64,000 bases of DNA from Talpa occidentalis (GCF_014898055.3 NW_023604295.1:95867591-95931590); one strand, 5' to 3'. Shown: positions 1 through 12,004, numbered from the stretch's first letter. Numbers and translations are program-made. Notes: generated by a model not told the origin, from the sequence alone.

Positions 1-675
1 AGAAGAATCAATAGGCTAATTAGTCACAGGCTACTGACGGTTGGGGTGGTGTACATCGACAGAAATAATGTTTTATTATTTCATTATTGATAACATTTAG
101 ATCTTCCAGAATTCTCTACCAGGATACATAGGTAGGGAAAGACAATTTAATTGGTTTGTGTGGGATAATCTCAATTCTGCCTTTTAATTTTTTCCTGCAT
201 GTGGAAATTTATGACTGTTGAGTTTTCACCATGAAAACTTAGGATTTTACTCTTCTCTTCTTGCCTTTACATAAGGTCAAAAGAGAGACCAGAATGATTC
301 TTGTGGCCAGCTGCAGCAACTAGAACTTCATTTTCCACAATAAAATTCAAACAACCGTCATTGGGCATGAAAACTGTGATTTTTTCCTGCTATTCTTGAT
401 CAGCTGGACTCTGACACATTTCCTGATGGCAGAATTTGGCTGTTTGGCTTCAACTTTACCTTTTCAGCACAATTCCCTTTGCATAGAAAGGCCAAAAGGG
501 CTGGCCTTTAGGGCTGTGCCCAAATCTTTCTTTATTATGCTACTTCTGGTTTCAGTGGCTATGGAGATTTCTGGCAGGTCAAAGATCATGAGACTTGTCC
601 CTTTTGCCATGGTCCTAGCAAGATGCTATCCTGCTTTCTTTTATTCTTTTCTAAATTGTATCACTTTTTATGAAG
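1..675. other. Unassigned AT-rich DNA
   Basis: No recognisable gene, RNA or repeat family. A 102-codon open frame at 396-704 resembles no protein I know and runs into the LTR that begins at 680. Confidence 0.4.
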
Positions 676-679
676 GTAA

Positions 680-1272
680 TGTTATAGGACAGGGAGAGGG
701 GTAGCCCAAGCCCCGCAAACCTGCCTATTCTACATGGGTTCTGCCATCCGCCACATCAACACAAAACATAGGAGACTTTAATGGGAAGGAACTTTAATAA
801 AACTAGGAAACAATACAGGTAAGGCAAAGAGTCTAGTTTCTAAATGAAGCATCCAGAGTTACCCGTCCCCTCGTGGGTAAAAGTCCATCCAAATGGGATC
901 GGCCCAGAGCAAGGCCCCAAAGCCTGCTACAAGTCTAAAGCATCTTCCAGTGGGGACCCACAGAAAAGGGTCACAAACAACTGGACAAGCCCGGAAGGAA
1001 AAGAGCAAAATCAACATCAAGATAAAAGCTGCCATTGTCACCTCCCCGCGGGTCTCACCCACATCTGTGTCACCTAGTCCACGACCAAAAGACAAGCGCA
1101 GTTTCTTCACGTGTCTCTAGGCTCCATGCGCCTCCTCCAGGTCTCCTGGCTCCATCCTGCTTCCTTCCTCAGTCTCTTCTGTAGCTTCTCTTTTTCCTGC
1201 TCAGCTCCACCCTCCCTTGGGTGGGGCAGGGAACCTGGAACTTCCCCCTTTCCTGGGGACCACCCTGTTACA
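680..1272 (-). mobile_element. Solo LTR, class-I-type endogenous retrovirus
   Basis: Read on the minus strand, this 593 bp block begins TGTAACAGGGTG and ends with a decayed copy of the inverse (TGTTATAGGACA on the plus strand). It is flanked by a 4 bp duplication, GTAA, at 676-679 and 1273-1276, as expected for class-I retroviral integration. It aligns by eye over most of its length with the plus-strand LTR at 17150-17717, including a shared motif encoding MAAFIL and the 'ACCCACGAGGGGACGGGTAA' box. There is no internal gag, pol or env sequence beside it, so it is a solo LTR. The small ORFs inside it are LTR sequence, not genes. Confidence 0.8.
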
Positions 1273-1280
1273 GTAACATT

Positions 1281-1885
1281 GGTTTATTACACTGTATATA
1301 ATTCAGAGAGGTGTAAGTTTGCACCACTTCAGATGTAATTACACCCACTACCAGGGTACCCATAATCCTCCAGCACAGTCCATTGGGTCTCCTCCTACTA
1401 GCTTTCCATCCCCCACCTTCTCTCTGGTAGCCTCAACTCTATAATCAGGTTTCTAGGGTTTATTTCAGCTTAGTTTTGTTCTGTTTTCTTCTTTATATTC
1501 CACATATGAGTGAAACCACTTGTTATCTGTCTTCCTTCTTCTGACTTATTTCATTTAGCGTAATCCCTTCAGTTCTGTCCTTGTTATCACAAATGGCAAG
1601 ATTTCACTTCTCAATCCATTAGTATTCCATTGTGTATGTGTACGTATATACCACATCATCTTAATCCACTCCTCTGTCCTTGGGCACTTAGGATGTTTCC
1701 ATAGTTTGGCTATTGTGAATAGTGCTGCAATGAACATAGAAGTGCACATATCCCATTGGATTAGTGTTTTTGCATTCTTTAGGTAGACACCTAGGAGTGG
1801 AATTGCTGATGTAATACCATAGTTCTATTTTTAATATTTTGAGAAACCTCCTTTCTGTTTTTTGCAGGAGCTGGACCAGTGTATC
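1281..1885 (-). mobile_element. Old L1 LINE 3' end
   Basis: Reverse complement of the end of L1 ORF2 and the start of its 3' UTR. The plus strand shows the diagnostic run 'agtattccattgtgtatgtg', 'ccacatcatcttaatccactc' and 'ttggctattgtgaatagtgctgcaatgaacat'-type sequence. On the minus strand a fragment reads [23 protein letters not shown], as in the ORF2 C-terminus. It starts a few bases beyond the LTR at 680-1272. Diverged and 5' truncated. Confidence 0.8.
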
Positions 1886-3109
1886 TGGCTTTGTTTACAT
1901 CCTTTCTTAACTTGCCTTTTGAGCTTCAACCAGAAGTGGGCAACTTAGCAACTACCCCATGGCAAGTGAGCCGAGTGACTGGAAGAGAAAATCAAGGGTG
2001 TGCAGCTCTCTCCTCCCAGAGATATCACAGCACCTGTGAACCACCCCTCTTTTTTTGCTATGGATGTTCAAGATATACTCTACCTCAAATGGTTTGTGCT
2101 GCTGGCAGGCTTTGGCACTGGAGATGGGGGGATTAATTTGAAATGAGTTTTGTTTTTTTTATCTCAAGCAGAAAAAAAAGTTTGGCCACTGATAGAACTA
2201 AGGAAACGAGCTAACAAAAAAGAAAAAGCTTAACAAAGAATAGTGGTTGGATGATTCATGAGGTGGGGTGCTCCTTTCTGGCAGAAAAATTGTATTATTA
2301 TGAGATTGTAATCTGCTGCTGGCTGTCTTGTTTTTTTAATGACCACATTCTCTTAAAAAATTCTAAGTGTAGGTTAGGGCTGGGAAAACGTTGAAATGAA
2401 GGGGCTTTTATCATAAGGGACTTTTATCACCCTTGTCTGCCTTCCCTTCCTGTGAGGGCATTGTCTCTGCCCAGGCGACATAGTTCACTGTTTTGTCATC
2501 TTCGAAGACTCAAGGAAGAGAATTTAAAATTCAGCCTTGGTTTGTTACAAAGAGATCTGGGGATTATTTGAGTGATTACTTTATTTCCAGCCCAGAAATT
2601 TTTTCCTCATCATTGTGAGCACTTTCATTGTTTTAAGCAAATAATAGTTCAGGTACAGCCAGGATTCTTCTGACAGGAACACTCCAGGAAGAGCTGTCAA
2701 TTAATAACAATTCAGAACATACAATTGAGGGGGGGGGGTCTGTTATTTCCAGTGCTATTAAGAGGTAAAAGTTTATATTGCCAAATCTGAATAGATTAAG
2801 GAGGAATTTGTCTCCTCAGGCTATACCCAGAAAGAGCAGCTTCAAGAATAGTCATTTCTATCATTAGTCAGAAAACAAGTTTAAAAAACTTTGAAGTTGA
2901 TAAAAATCCTTCCATTAGGGTAGGTGAGCAGGGAGAGCCTTGGGGATGGGTGGTAGCACAGAATTGCAGGGACAAGATTCTAGTCACGTAGATGCTCCTG
3001 AAAAACTGGGCGGGGACTGGTCTGACCTGAAAGGAATTTACCAATTAAATTTCCCTCCCACAATAGAAAATAAGGAGCATGCTAATAATCCGTGTTTGAA
3101 TTTGAGTTT
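1886..3109. other. Unassigned DNA
   Basis: No gene or repeat recognised. It contains a run of ten G at about 2729-2738. Confidence 0.4.
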
Positions 3110-3300
3110 TAGATATGATTTGCCTGGATTTGAACCTGGGATCTTCAAAGAATTTGTTGTGTGCCCTTGCTCCAGTTATTTCACTTCTTAGTGCCCCTTT
3201 AACTTGAATGTAAAATGGGGATATAATGGTACCAAAACCTTGGGGTTGGAGGGGATAGAAAGATAAATTCATGGAAAGCATGGAGTAAGTGTGCACAGAT
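3110..3300 (+). repeat. MIR SINE relic
   Basis: Shows the MIR order: 'tttgaacctgggatct', then 'tcacttcttagtgcccc', then 'tgtaaaatggggatataatgg'. Ancient and diverged. Confidence 0.6.
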
Positions 3301-3540
3301 GTTAGCTTTTATTGTTATTTGGACTGTGGTATCACAATAGCTCTTTTGCAACACAGAAATTCCAGAAAGTTTTTGACTAGTGGTGCTATCTTAGGGTTGA
3401 ACTTTCTAGAATTACATTCTTTCTCTTTCCCTAATGGAAATAGAAGGCATGCAAGTAGTACCTGTCCTTGACAGTCAGGTTTGGGTGGCTGCTGGTTCTC
3501 AACCATCTGGTGTTGTTTGTCTTATCATGGCTCTTTGGAG

Positions 3541-3860
3541 TGTGACCTGCTACAACCTTCTGGATGGTGATCTGGCAATATTGTCAAAAAGCCTTAGAAT
3601 TATTTATACCCCAAAATTCCACTTCTAGGAGTTTATCCTAGAACAAAGATAAATAATAATTAAGGATGCTGCAAGATAACTAGCTATAAGGATATTCATT
3701 ATGGGATTATTTGTAGAAAGGAAACAAAAGGATAAATCAGAAGATTGGTTTATTATGACACATCTATGGTAGGAAATACAGTTGTAAAAAAAATGATTAA
3801 CAAGGAATTACTTTGACATGCCAAAATAAAACATGAAATGAAAACAGGTTATCAAATTGT
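3541..3860 (+). mobile_element. Old LINE relic
   Basis: Phrases such as 'ttccacttctaggagtttatcc' and 'ggatattcattatgggattatttgtag' match the decayed C-terminal ORF2 portion of ancient L1 elements. Boundaries are approximate. Confidence 0.5.
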
Positions 3861-3899
3861 ACACACACAACCCCAGCTCCACCAAATATATAATCAAAT

Positions 3900-4367
3900 T
3901 GTTAGGGGGAAATGATGTCCTGAGCTAATTCCATACAGGCTTTGTGGACCCCACTCCCACTCCAGACTAAAGCCATCAAGACATTGGGAAAGACAAATCC
4001 CGTCACCACCAAGGGAAGGTGGCTGGGACCTGAGGGTGGCCAGGTTGGGTATAAAAACCAAACAAGTGGGCCTTGGGCTGTCTCGCTTTCGCTGGCCTCC
4101 TGGCCTCACTGCTCCTGGCTTGCGGCCAGCTCTCAGAGTGCCATTTGGGATTCCAGATCAGCGGATTGGGTAGGACTCATTTAAAACTTTTGTCTCCCAC
4201 TTTTCTCCCTGAGCTGTACATTTCCTCATTTCCCCTTCCCTTGTAAATAAACCTTTTATTAACCTTTTGCGTGTGCCTACAGTAGAGCATTGATAAGTCC
4301 TTATTAAGTGCGCGGGTGAGGACCCACAGTCAGGCACCCTGTTTTGTATGGGGGCTGCCCTATAACA
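3900..4367 (+). mobile_element. Solo LTR with TATA box and poly(A) signal
   Basis: A 468 bp block beginning TGTTAGGGGG and ending CCCTATAACA, so the ends are imperfect inverted repeats. It has the layout of a retroviral LTR. A U3-like region is followed by a TATA box (GGTATAAAAA) at about 4049-4056 and a GC-rich R. AATAAA lies at 4246-4251, and the U5 ends in a T- and G-rich stretch. The flanking tetranucleotides AAAT (3896-3899) and AAAC (4368-4371) could be a one-mismatch target duplication. It differs from the 680-1272 / 17150-17717 family. No internal viral sequence adjoins it. Confidence 0.7.
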
Positions 4368-4656
4368 AAACTACTAAATATATCCACCAAAATACAAACA
4401 GTGCTTATCTCAATATAGTGATTAGTATTTTCATTTTTGTATTTAGTTTGTTTTACCAATTTTATACACTGAACATATTATGCTTTTTTTAGGCCTTTTG
4501 TTCTGGAAAAATTAAAACATAAATAAAAATAGGAAAAAAAAAACAGTGCTAGGTGCCCTGGCCCCACCATGTACCCATCAATTTCAGCAATTATTAATTC
4601 ATGACCAATCTTGTTTCATCTTGTATTACTTTTTAAAAGGAAAAATCCCACTATTT

Positions 4657-4973
4657 TATTTATTTATTTATTTAAAGCAAGTGACTTTATTTTTATTTTA
4701 TTTTTTAAAATTAATTTATTTATTTATACAAGCACCGGGTACAGTCAGACGCACGGGAGGGTGAGAGAATTCACCAGAGCCAGAGTGGGGAACAGAACAG
4801 GCAGACTGACGAAGTATACTGCTGAAGGGAGCAGCGGGTGGTAGGAGAGGTCTGCGTGCCATGTGGGATCCTCCTCCGGTGGCCGGGGAGCAGCTGGGGA
4901 TCAAACTGGTGCTACAGAGGCTGCGGGCAGGTTCGCAACCCAGCGCTCAACCGCTGCGCCACCGGGGAGGCCC
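4657..4973 (-). mobile_element. tRNA-derived SINE, insertion-bearing subfamily
   Basis: Reverse orientation; the tRNA head ends at 4973 (CACCGGGGAGGCCC). It carries the extra CTGCTCCCCGG segment after the B box also seen at 47688 and 63512. A long T/A-rich tail lies at 4657-4735. 'aaatcccactattttatt' before it and 'aaatcccattacttt' after it look like the target duplication. Confidence 0.85.
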
Positions 4974-5186
4974 AAATCCCATTACTTTAAATTGTTTTTC
5001 AAGACTAATTATATGAAGAGTTATTCACTTTCCTCCAACAGCTGGACAAATAAAAAGAAATTAGTTCAAGACTCACAAAGGTCCAAAGCATTGCATTTTC
5101 ATTCATATAAGAAATAAGCCAGAGCAGTTCTGCACAGACCTAGGCTCGTCTTTATCAGACAAACATCCCAGTCAAGAGTAGATTTT

Positions 5187-5455
5187 GGGGCATTCCTGGT
5201 GGTGCCAGGGGTTAAGACACAGTCTATGAAGCTATCTTCAGCTACTGCAGCATGTTTCGATTGCTCCCCAGCCAGGGAGCTGCCCACATGGCACAGCAGA
5301 CCTCTCCTGTCTCTCCTATTGCTCCCCTCAGCAGTGTATTTCAGTCAACTTGCCTGATCTGTTCCCCACTCTGTCTCTAGTGAATCCTCTCACCCCTCTG
5401 CATCTCTGTCCAGTACCCCAGTTCTTGTACGCATAAATAAATAAATCTTTTAAGA
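5187..5455 (+). mobile_element. tRNA-derived SINE
   Basis: Forward copy of the older subfamily, with tail 'gcataaataaataaatctttt'. It sits head to head with the copy ending at 4973, across a 213 bp spacer. Confidence 0.85.
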
Positions 5456-5754
5456 AAACAAAAAGATTAGCTTCTGGTGTAACCGACAGAAACCCTCTAA
5501 TAAGTGAATGTGGTTAGCTATTGACTTTTGTGACCCCACCGGAGAGCAGACCCAAGTCAAGGTGACTGCCTGTAGCCTCAGGCCTACTCCTTCTCCAAGC
5601 CTCCTACCTAAGGCTCTGGCATGGTAGCTCACAGCAACTCAGCATAACACCCAGAGATTTCTTTTTGAGAGGCCTTGGTCAAGTCACAACCCTGTGACCA
5701 GGGGCAGAGAGCCAGGGCCACATTGAAATATTTATGGGTCCTAACAGTAATAAC

Positions 5755-6010
5755 ACTGATAATTTATAAATATATAGCACTTATTATGTACCAGGTACTG
5801 TCTCCACAACTATATATATTTATATATAATTTAAACCTCCAACAACCCTAAGAGGTCAGAGCTATTAGGAGTGTCATTACCTGTATATTTATAGGTAGGG
5901 ATACTGGGCTCTCCCCACTCCCCAGTGAAACAACTTGCCCAAGTTCATACAACGAGCAAGTGCAAAAACAGAATTCAAACCTAGGCAGGTTGGTTTCAGG
6001 GTTGTTTCCA
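5755..6010 (-). repeat. MIR SINE relic
   Basis: Reverse MIR: 'gcacttattatgtaccaggtactg', 'ccaacaaccctaagaggt', 'aacttgcccaagttcata' and 'aattcaaacctaggcagg' occur in the expected order. An AT microsatellite has grown inside it near 5812-5830. Confidence 0.75.
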
Positions 6011-6403
6011 ATCACTTGAGATTGTGAACCCTCAAATGTTGTGCCTCACATAGTACTTAATCCAAATCACAGTAAATTCTAAATTAGGGTAAGAAAGTTA
6101 AAGAAACAATACTTTTTCCTGTGATGACTACTCAGATACTTATCTCGTGCATTGCTCATGGTTTGGGTGCCCTAAGTAGCACTTATCTGTCACTTGGATA
6201 ACTGGCCCCAGGGCTTTTGAGTGGATGTACTGTGAGCAAAGAGGGCAGAGGCAGTTCTGCCAGTCAAAGGTGGGGGATGCACCCTGCTCCTGCAGGGAGT
6301 CCTCTAGCCAGACCTCAGGATCTCTCATTTTGGAGGCTCTGGCAGCAACATAGACTTGACATACACTTCTGTAAAGGCTGACCTGCGTCACTCTGGCTTT
6401 TGT

Positions 6404-6574
6404 TCTTCCTTCTTTCCTCTCTTTCTCTCTTTCTTTCTTTCTTTCTTTCTTTCTTCTTTCTTTTTTTTCTCTTCTTTTCTTTCTTTCTTTCTTTCTCTTT
6501 TTCTTTTTCTTTCTTTCTTTCTTTCTTTCTTTCTCTTCTTTCTTTCTTCTTTCTTTCTTTCTTTCTTTCTTCTT

Positions 6575-6616
<42 letters not shown>

Positions 6617-6647
6617 TCTTTCTTTCTTCTTCTTTCCTTTCTTTCTT

Positions 6648-6678
<31 letters not shown>

Positions 6679-6842
6679 CTCTCTCCTCTCTCTCCTTCTT
6701 CTTTCTTTCTTTCTTTCTCTTCCCTTCTTTCTTTCCTTCCCTTCCTTCCCTTCCCTTCCCCCTCCTTCCTCCCTCCTTCTTCCCTTCCCTTCCCTTTCCT
6801 TTCTTCCCTTCCCTTCCCTTCCCTTCCCTTCTTTCTTTCTTC
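6404..6842 (+). repeat. About 440 bp polypyrimidine microsatellite
   Basis: Almost unbroken C/T strand made of blocks of (CTTT)n, (CT)n and (CCCTT)n. It lies exactly where the A-rich tail of the reversed SINE at 6843-7084 should be, so it probably grew from that tail. All six frames around it give artefactual Lys/Arg/Glu- or Ser/Phe/Leu-rich ORFs (up to 251 codons), which should not be taken as genes. Confidence 0.95.
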
Positions 6843-7084
6843 ATACAAGAACTGGGGCACAGGCCACAGGGGGGGAATGGGGTAAGAGGATTCACCAGAG
6901 ACAGAGTGGGGAACAGAACAGGCAGATTGACTGAAATACACTGCTGAGGGGAGCTGTAGGCGAGACAGGAGAGGTCTGCTGCGCCATGTGGGTCACTTCC
7001 CGGCTGGGGCTCGAACTTGTGCTGCAGTGGCTGTGGACAGTTTCATAGTGCTGCATCTTAACCCCTTGCACCACCAGGGAGGCC
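6843..7084 (-). mobile_element. tRNA-derived SINE with expanded tail
   Basis: Reverse copy. Body from 'catacaagaactggggcac' to head 'ccaccagggaggcc'. Its tail has been replaced by the pyrimidine tract to the left. Confidence 0.85.
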
Positions 7085-7832
7085 GCACCCTTTCATTTTT
7101 TAGATAAAAAATTTGGCTGCACATAATCAGAAATTCAGCTGTCAATACAAATCAAAATCCTAAAGAAGTCTATAATCTTCTTAAGAAATCTCGTGTAGAA
7201 GGGTCACTTGGTAGGTTTGACAGTTGGGTAACATCATCAAGAACCCAGGCCCTTCCATCTTATAGCCCAGCACCCTCATGCCTTAGTTCCTGTCTTCAAG
7301 CTCAAACCCTGTGGTCTTAAGACAGGCATCAATGCCCTCTTAAAATAGAACTTATACATTAAAAATAAGAAGGGGGCAAGAGAACTTTCTTTCATGTGAT
7401 TTTCTTACTTAGGTCAAGATAAAAATTCACCCCCAAATCATCCCGACAAGCATCTGCTTACTTCTTATTGGCCAGGGTGAGGTCACATGACCATGCCTAG
7501 ACCAATCATAGCAAAGAGGGTGTTGGACTAATCATGATTCATCCCCATAGCGAGAACATGGGCTTTCCTGAGCAATATTTGGCATTTGTGTGGAAGTAGA
7601 GGTGGCTGTTGGGTAGGCTGCCATATATTTTTCTGTTCCTTTATGTTTTTCCCCCTCAAAAAGTCTAAAACTAGAAAGCCTAGGGCAGGGTAGAGTCAGA
7701 GAACAGGAAGCTTATTTACTCATTGGTGAAATTCATAGTTATTCCTTTACAAAATAATTGACCCCTGTGTTTTCCTGACTCTCCTAAGGCCTCAGCAAAT
7801 TCTTAAATTCCATGGACAGAAAAATATATTGA
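7085..7832. other. Unassigned DNA
   Basis: No gene or repeat recognised. Contains CCAAT-like motifs ('accaatcata') but nothing linking them to a transcript. Confidence 0.4.
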
Positions 7833-8110
7833 GGGCCTCCCTGGTGGCCTAGGAGTTGAGTCTCTGTACTGTCATGGCTACCTCCTGAGTTTGATCCTCA
7901 GCCAGGGAGCTAACCCACATGGTGCAGCAGACCTGTCCTGTCTCCCCCGCTGCTCCCCTCAGCAGTGTATTTCAGTCAATCTGCCTGTTCTCCTCCCCAT
8001 TTTGTTTCTGGTGAATCCTCTCACTCCCTGTACCTCTGGCCTACATTGCCAGTTCTTCTATACACACACAGACACACACAAAATACACACACACACACAC
8101 ACACATTGGA
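7833..8110 (+). mobile_element. tRNA-derived SINE ending in (CA)n
   Basis: Forward copy beginning GGGCCTCCCTGGTGG. The usual AT-rich tail is replaced by CA repeats at 8061-8106. Confidence 0.85.
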
Positions 8111-8229
8111 CCTTGCATTAGTTTTTCTGTGGCTACTGGAACAAATGGCCACAAATTCAATGACTTAAGGCAATAGAAATTTATTCTCTTACTGCTATAG
8201 AGACCAGAAATTCACGTGTTTTTGTTTTT

Positions 8230-8503
8230 GTTTTAAAGATTTATTTATTTATGCATGAAAGAACTGTGGTACAAGCCAGAGGTGTGGGGTTGGGGGTAGT
8301 GAGAGGATTCACCAGACAGAGTGGGGAACAGACCAGGCGGATTGACTGAAATGCAGTGCTGAGGGGAACAGAGGGCGAGTCAGGAGAGGTCTGCTGTGCC
8401 ATGAGGGTAGCTCCCTGACCAGCTGGGAATGGAATTCATGCTGCAGAGACTGCTGATAGCTTCACAGTGCTGTACTTAACCCCTTGGGCCACAAGGTCAG
8501 CCC
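8230..8503 (-). mobile_element. tRNA-derived SINE
   Basis: Reverse copy. The target duplication CCAGAAATTCAC is visible just before the tail (about 8203-8214) and just after the head (about 8505-8516). Tail to tail with the preceding copy, about 120 bp apart. Confidence 0.88.
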
Positions 8504-10655
8504 CCAGAAATTCACAGTTTTATTGAGTTAAAAGTCAAGATATTGACTGGGCTGGTTCCTTCAAGAAGCTCTAGGGAGAATCCACTTCTTTGCCTTTTTC
8601 AGTTTTGTATCTTCCTCTAGTCCTTGAATTGTGACCCCTTCTTCCATCTCCAGTGTCATACCTCCATCGATGGCAACTGCTCCCCTGAAACCCACAACCT
8701 TCTGCATGGACAGACCCTCCCTGAGTCTCTTTTAGGATGGTTGTGATTATTAAGCGGGAATATCTCCCTACTGAAGACTTTTGAAGTAATCACATCTGCA
8801 GAGTTTCTATAAAACAACCATTTATAGAACATGATATATTTGGGAGTTATTATTTACCCAACCACACACCCCAATGCCTGATCCTCCAAACTTAAAATTT
8901 TTAAAAAGGTCTCTTTCCGTTGGGCCCTGTGGAGGATGGCCGGGATCAGGACTTCTAAAACATGGCTGGAAGGGTATGGGCCAAGGCCACTCTTACTGGC
9001 AACAAGAGGGGTCTCTGGAACCAGAGGGAGCATACAGCTCTTTTCAAAATTGAGGGTTTTTTTTTTTTGCTTGAGGTTAAACTGAATTCTAACTAGGCAA
9101 GAGGTGTGCTTATGTGTACAAAGCAGAGAACACCACAATGACTCCTGGTGACAAACTGAGTAAAACTAGAGTAATCTGGGGAAAGGTAATGTTCCTGTGG
9201 ACACAGTGGCATGGTTTGCCCCAAATTCTGAAGCAACCTTCCTGCTAAGGCCATGGGACACGAATCTGTGTGATGCTTTTCCCTTTAAGGATTTAAACTT
9301 ATTGAAAAGCCAATAAATAGAAGTGGATTTATTCTCTTGAAAAAACCAAAACAACAATTTAAAAAGGGATAATTTGGAGGGCAATAGGGAATTCCAAATT
9401 CTTCTTTATGACATCCAACAGCTCCTAATTGTGGCTTTGGGTCTGTGTCTTAGGTTTGTGGCAGGTGCTTGGAGGTGGCATTTGAGCCAAGAGGACAGAA
9501 CTGCCCTCAGAATGAAGTCTTTCTCAGGAGCCTGTGGCAGACACTTGGATCTAGCTCTGTGCATTTTGTATTTTTTGCTTTTGAATCAGTGCTTGAAGGA
9601 GAAGGAAGATCCTTCTAAAGGGAAGTGCTGTTACCAAGCCACACCCTCATTAGTTTCATCTCCTTTTTGAATTCCCACTGCTGAGAAACTGTTCAAGTTC
9701 TCAGGATAGTGTGTAACACTTCTGTAGCAGGATTACATAGTGTTTCCCCTCTCTGCATTCCTTCCCTTTTGTTCTGGCCTGGTGCTAGCCCCTGGCTCTC
9801 AGATGGGGGTGGGGATGGAGGGGTACTTGCACACAGCTTTCCTGGCATCTCTCAACTTTCTGCCTGGTGTCCCCCATAGGCAACAGTTTGGATTCTTTAG
9901 TTGCTTTTTCTGATACAGTCTTGCCCACACTGTGCAAATGGAACCAAAACTTGGGGCAGACTCTACTGGTCCTTGGCAAAGTCATCACTCATCAACCGGG
10001 CTCTATTTCAGGGACAAGTCATTTAAATCCTCAAAGAAACCAGATATCAGCTATTGGTTTCGGTCTTCTTAAATTCCTGTTGCAAAATCAAATGGACAGA
10101 TTTATTTCTTATCCTTTCTTCTCCCCTGCACACAATGGGGTAGGGCACAGAGAATGAGAAAATGCCTAAGACAGGACTGTGGGAGGGAGAAGCAGGTCAC
10201 CTTGCCTATTGGACCTACATGACTTGGAGTTGATTTAATGTTGAGTTATGACAGGGAATATTGCTGATGAAGGCACTGACAGTAACACTATTGAGACTCC
10301 ACATGTCTGGGCAAAGTTCTGCCCCCAAGTATCTGCTGTGCTGTTTTATGGGCCTGGTCTGGAAAGCCACCAAGCTGAGGAGAGGGCCTGAGGGCACACC
10401 ACTCCTTGGGAAGCTCGGAGCCCACAAGGGCATCCAAATGCTTGTTCGGTGGAGCTGCTATTTCACCATTGTCTGCTTTGTTACTAGTTATGACAAGAGT
10501 GGCCTTCACCTCTTCATTGCATTGGCATCTGTTAGACAGATCCAACCCGGAAGTGTCTTTTAGCTGCCTGTAACTTTCCACTTTTAGGGAGCTGTTGCAA
10601 GCACTTTACTAGTCTGAATTTCACAAGTTCTTGAAGAATGAAACTAAGTTTAAAC
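8504..10655. other. Unassigned 2.1 kb
   Basis: No gene, RNA or repeat I can name. Several 60-100-codon ORFs on both strands have no recognisable domains and overlap each other in different frames. Confidence 0.4.
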
Positions 10656-10667
10656 CTGGAAGAAAAA

Positions 10668-10955
10668 TTTTTTTTTTATATTTTATTTTTTAAAATTTTT
10701 TTTAAATAATAAATTTTATTTTTATATTCCCCATACAATTGCAACCCCCCATTCTGACCCCAATCCCTCCCCTCCCACCCCCCACCCCCAAAAAAGTGTC
10801 TCTGGTTCATAGTTTTTTGTTGATTTTGATTTTCACTTTCTTATAGTTATTCATTTTCCTGGTCCCTTATTTAAGTTTTCTAGATTCCTGCTATGAGTGA
10901 GACCATCCGGTATTTTTCTTTTTCTTTTTGGCTTATTTCGCTAAGCATGATCTCT
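10668..10955 (-). mobile_element. Short 5'-truncated L1 insertion
   Basis: Reverse L1 3' end. Poly(T) is followed by 'aataaattttatttttatattcc', a C-rich block (G-rich on the L1 sense strand) and 'gtttcatagttttttgttgatt'-type sequence, ending at 'cgctaagcatgatct'. A target duplication of the form ACCTGGAAGAAA...TTTTTT flanks it (about 10654-10668 and 10953-10967). Same L1 subfamily as 50523-50741 and 58793-59143. Confidence 0.85.
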
Positions 10956-11230
10956 ACCTGGAAGAAATTTTTTAAAGAGGAAAGAAAGAGGGGAAATTGA
11001 TTTCTGGTTCCTAAATACTGCATGGGAGTTGGGTTTCTTGGTGCTTGACATCAAATAAAAGGGAACAAGAGAAGCAGGAAAAATTATCAACTGATATTTG
11101 CTAATAGAATATCCAGGCAAAGAGGGAGATAGTCAGCTCGGGCATATTCTGTCTTGGGCTGATTCCCAATTCCTACACTGAGGTCTAGTACATGGTAAGG
11201 CCTCCATTAATATTTATTGAATGAATGGAC

Positions 11231-11500
11231 TTAGATTTATTTTTATTTATTTATGCATACAAGAACTGGGGTGCAGGTCAGAGGTACGGGGTGAGAGGAT
11301 TCACCAGACACAGAATGGGGAGCAGAACTGGAGGATGTAATGAGACACGCAGCAGGTGAGACAGGAGCAGCAGGCGAGACAGCAGAGGTCTGCTGCACCA
11401 TGTGGGTCACTCCCTGGTAGGGGATTGAATCCGTGCAGCAGTGGCTGGCGACAGCCCAACAGCGCCAAGCCTTTAACACCTGTACCACCAGGGAGGTCCC
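11231..11500 (-). mobile_element. tRNA-derived SINE
   Basis: Reverse older-type copy. Tail 'ttatttatttatgcatacaag', head 'caccagggaggtccc'. The body carries an extra short duplication around 'gacaggagcagcaggcgaga'. Confidence 0.85.
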
Positions 11501-11700
11501 TCAAAGGGATTTTTCTAAGAATCTACACCTGACTTGTCTAGTCCACAGGACCAGAAGTAGGCCTAAATTGGTACAACATGGAAAGAGGCATTGGCTTTAG
11601 GTTTGCGCAAATTTTGATGCCGTCTGCCTGCCCCGAGAGTGAGTGCTGCCCGAGGTATTTTTCTCACCTCACTTTAGTCCCTGCGTTCCTAGACCATTTA

Positions 11701-11795
11701 AGGTCTAGCATATATATTATATATATAAATTATATATACTTACATATAATATATAATAAATGTATGTTTATAGGTGTGTGTGTGTGTATAAATTA
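11701..11795. repeat. AT/GT microsatellite
   Basis: Alternating TA runs followed by (GT)n at about 11775-11788. Confidence 0.8.
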
Positions 11796-12004
11796 TTTCT
11801 TCTTTGGACTTGGTCCATTAACTCTACTCTGAGCCCCATAGGAGACACCGTAAGGAAAAGGGACAGAAGCAGCCCCTACCTTGGGAAACCAGCAATCTCA
11901 TAGCCAAGAGTTGTCAGGTAGATTTGGGTTTACTCAGCACTTACTATGTACTTGGACAGCCCACTAAACTCCGGAGCTTTCCTTTCTTCATGGATAAAAT
12001 GTAC

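Noticed and set aside
6140..6941. Overlapping ORFs of 161-251 codons, rich in Lys/Arg/Glu or Ser/Phe/Leu
   Set aside because: They are translations of the C/T microsatellite, open in several frames on both strands; no start context or protein similarity.
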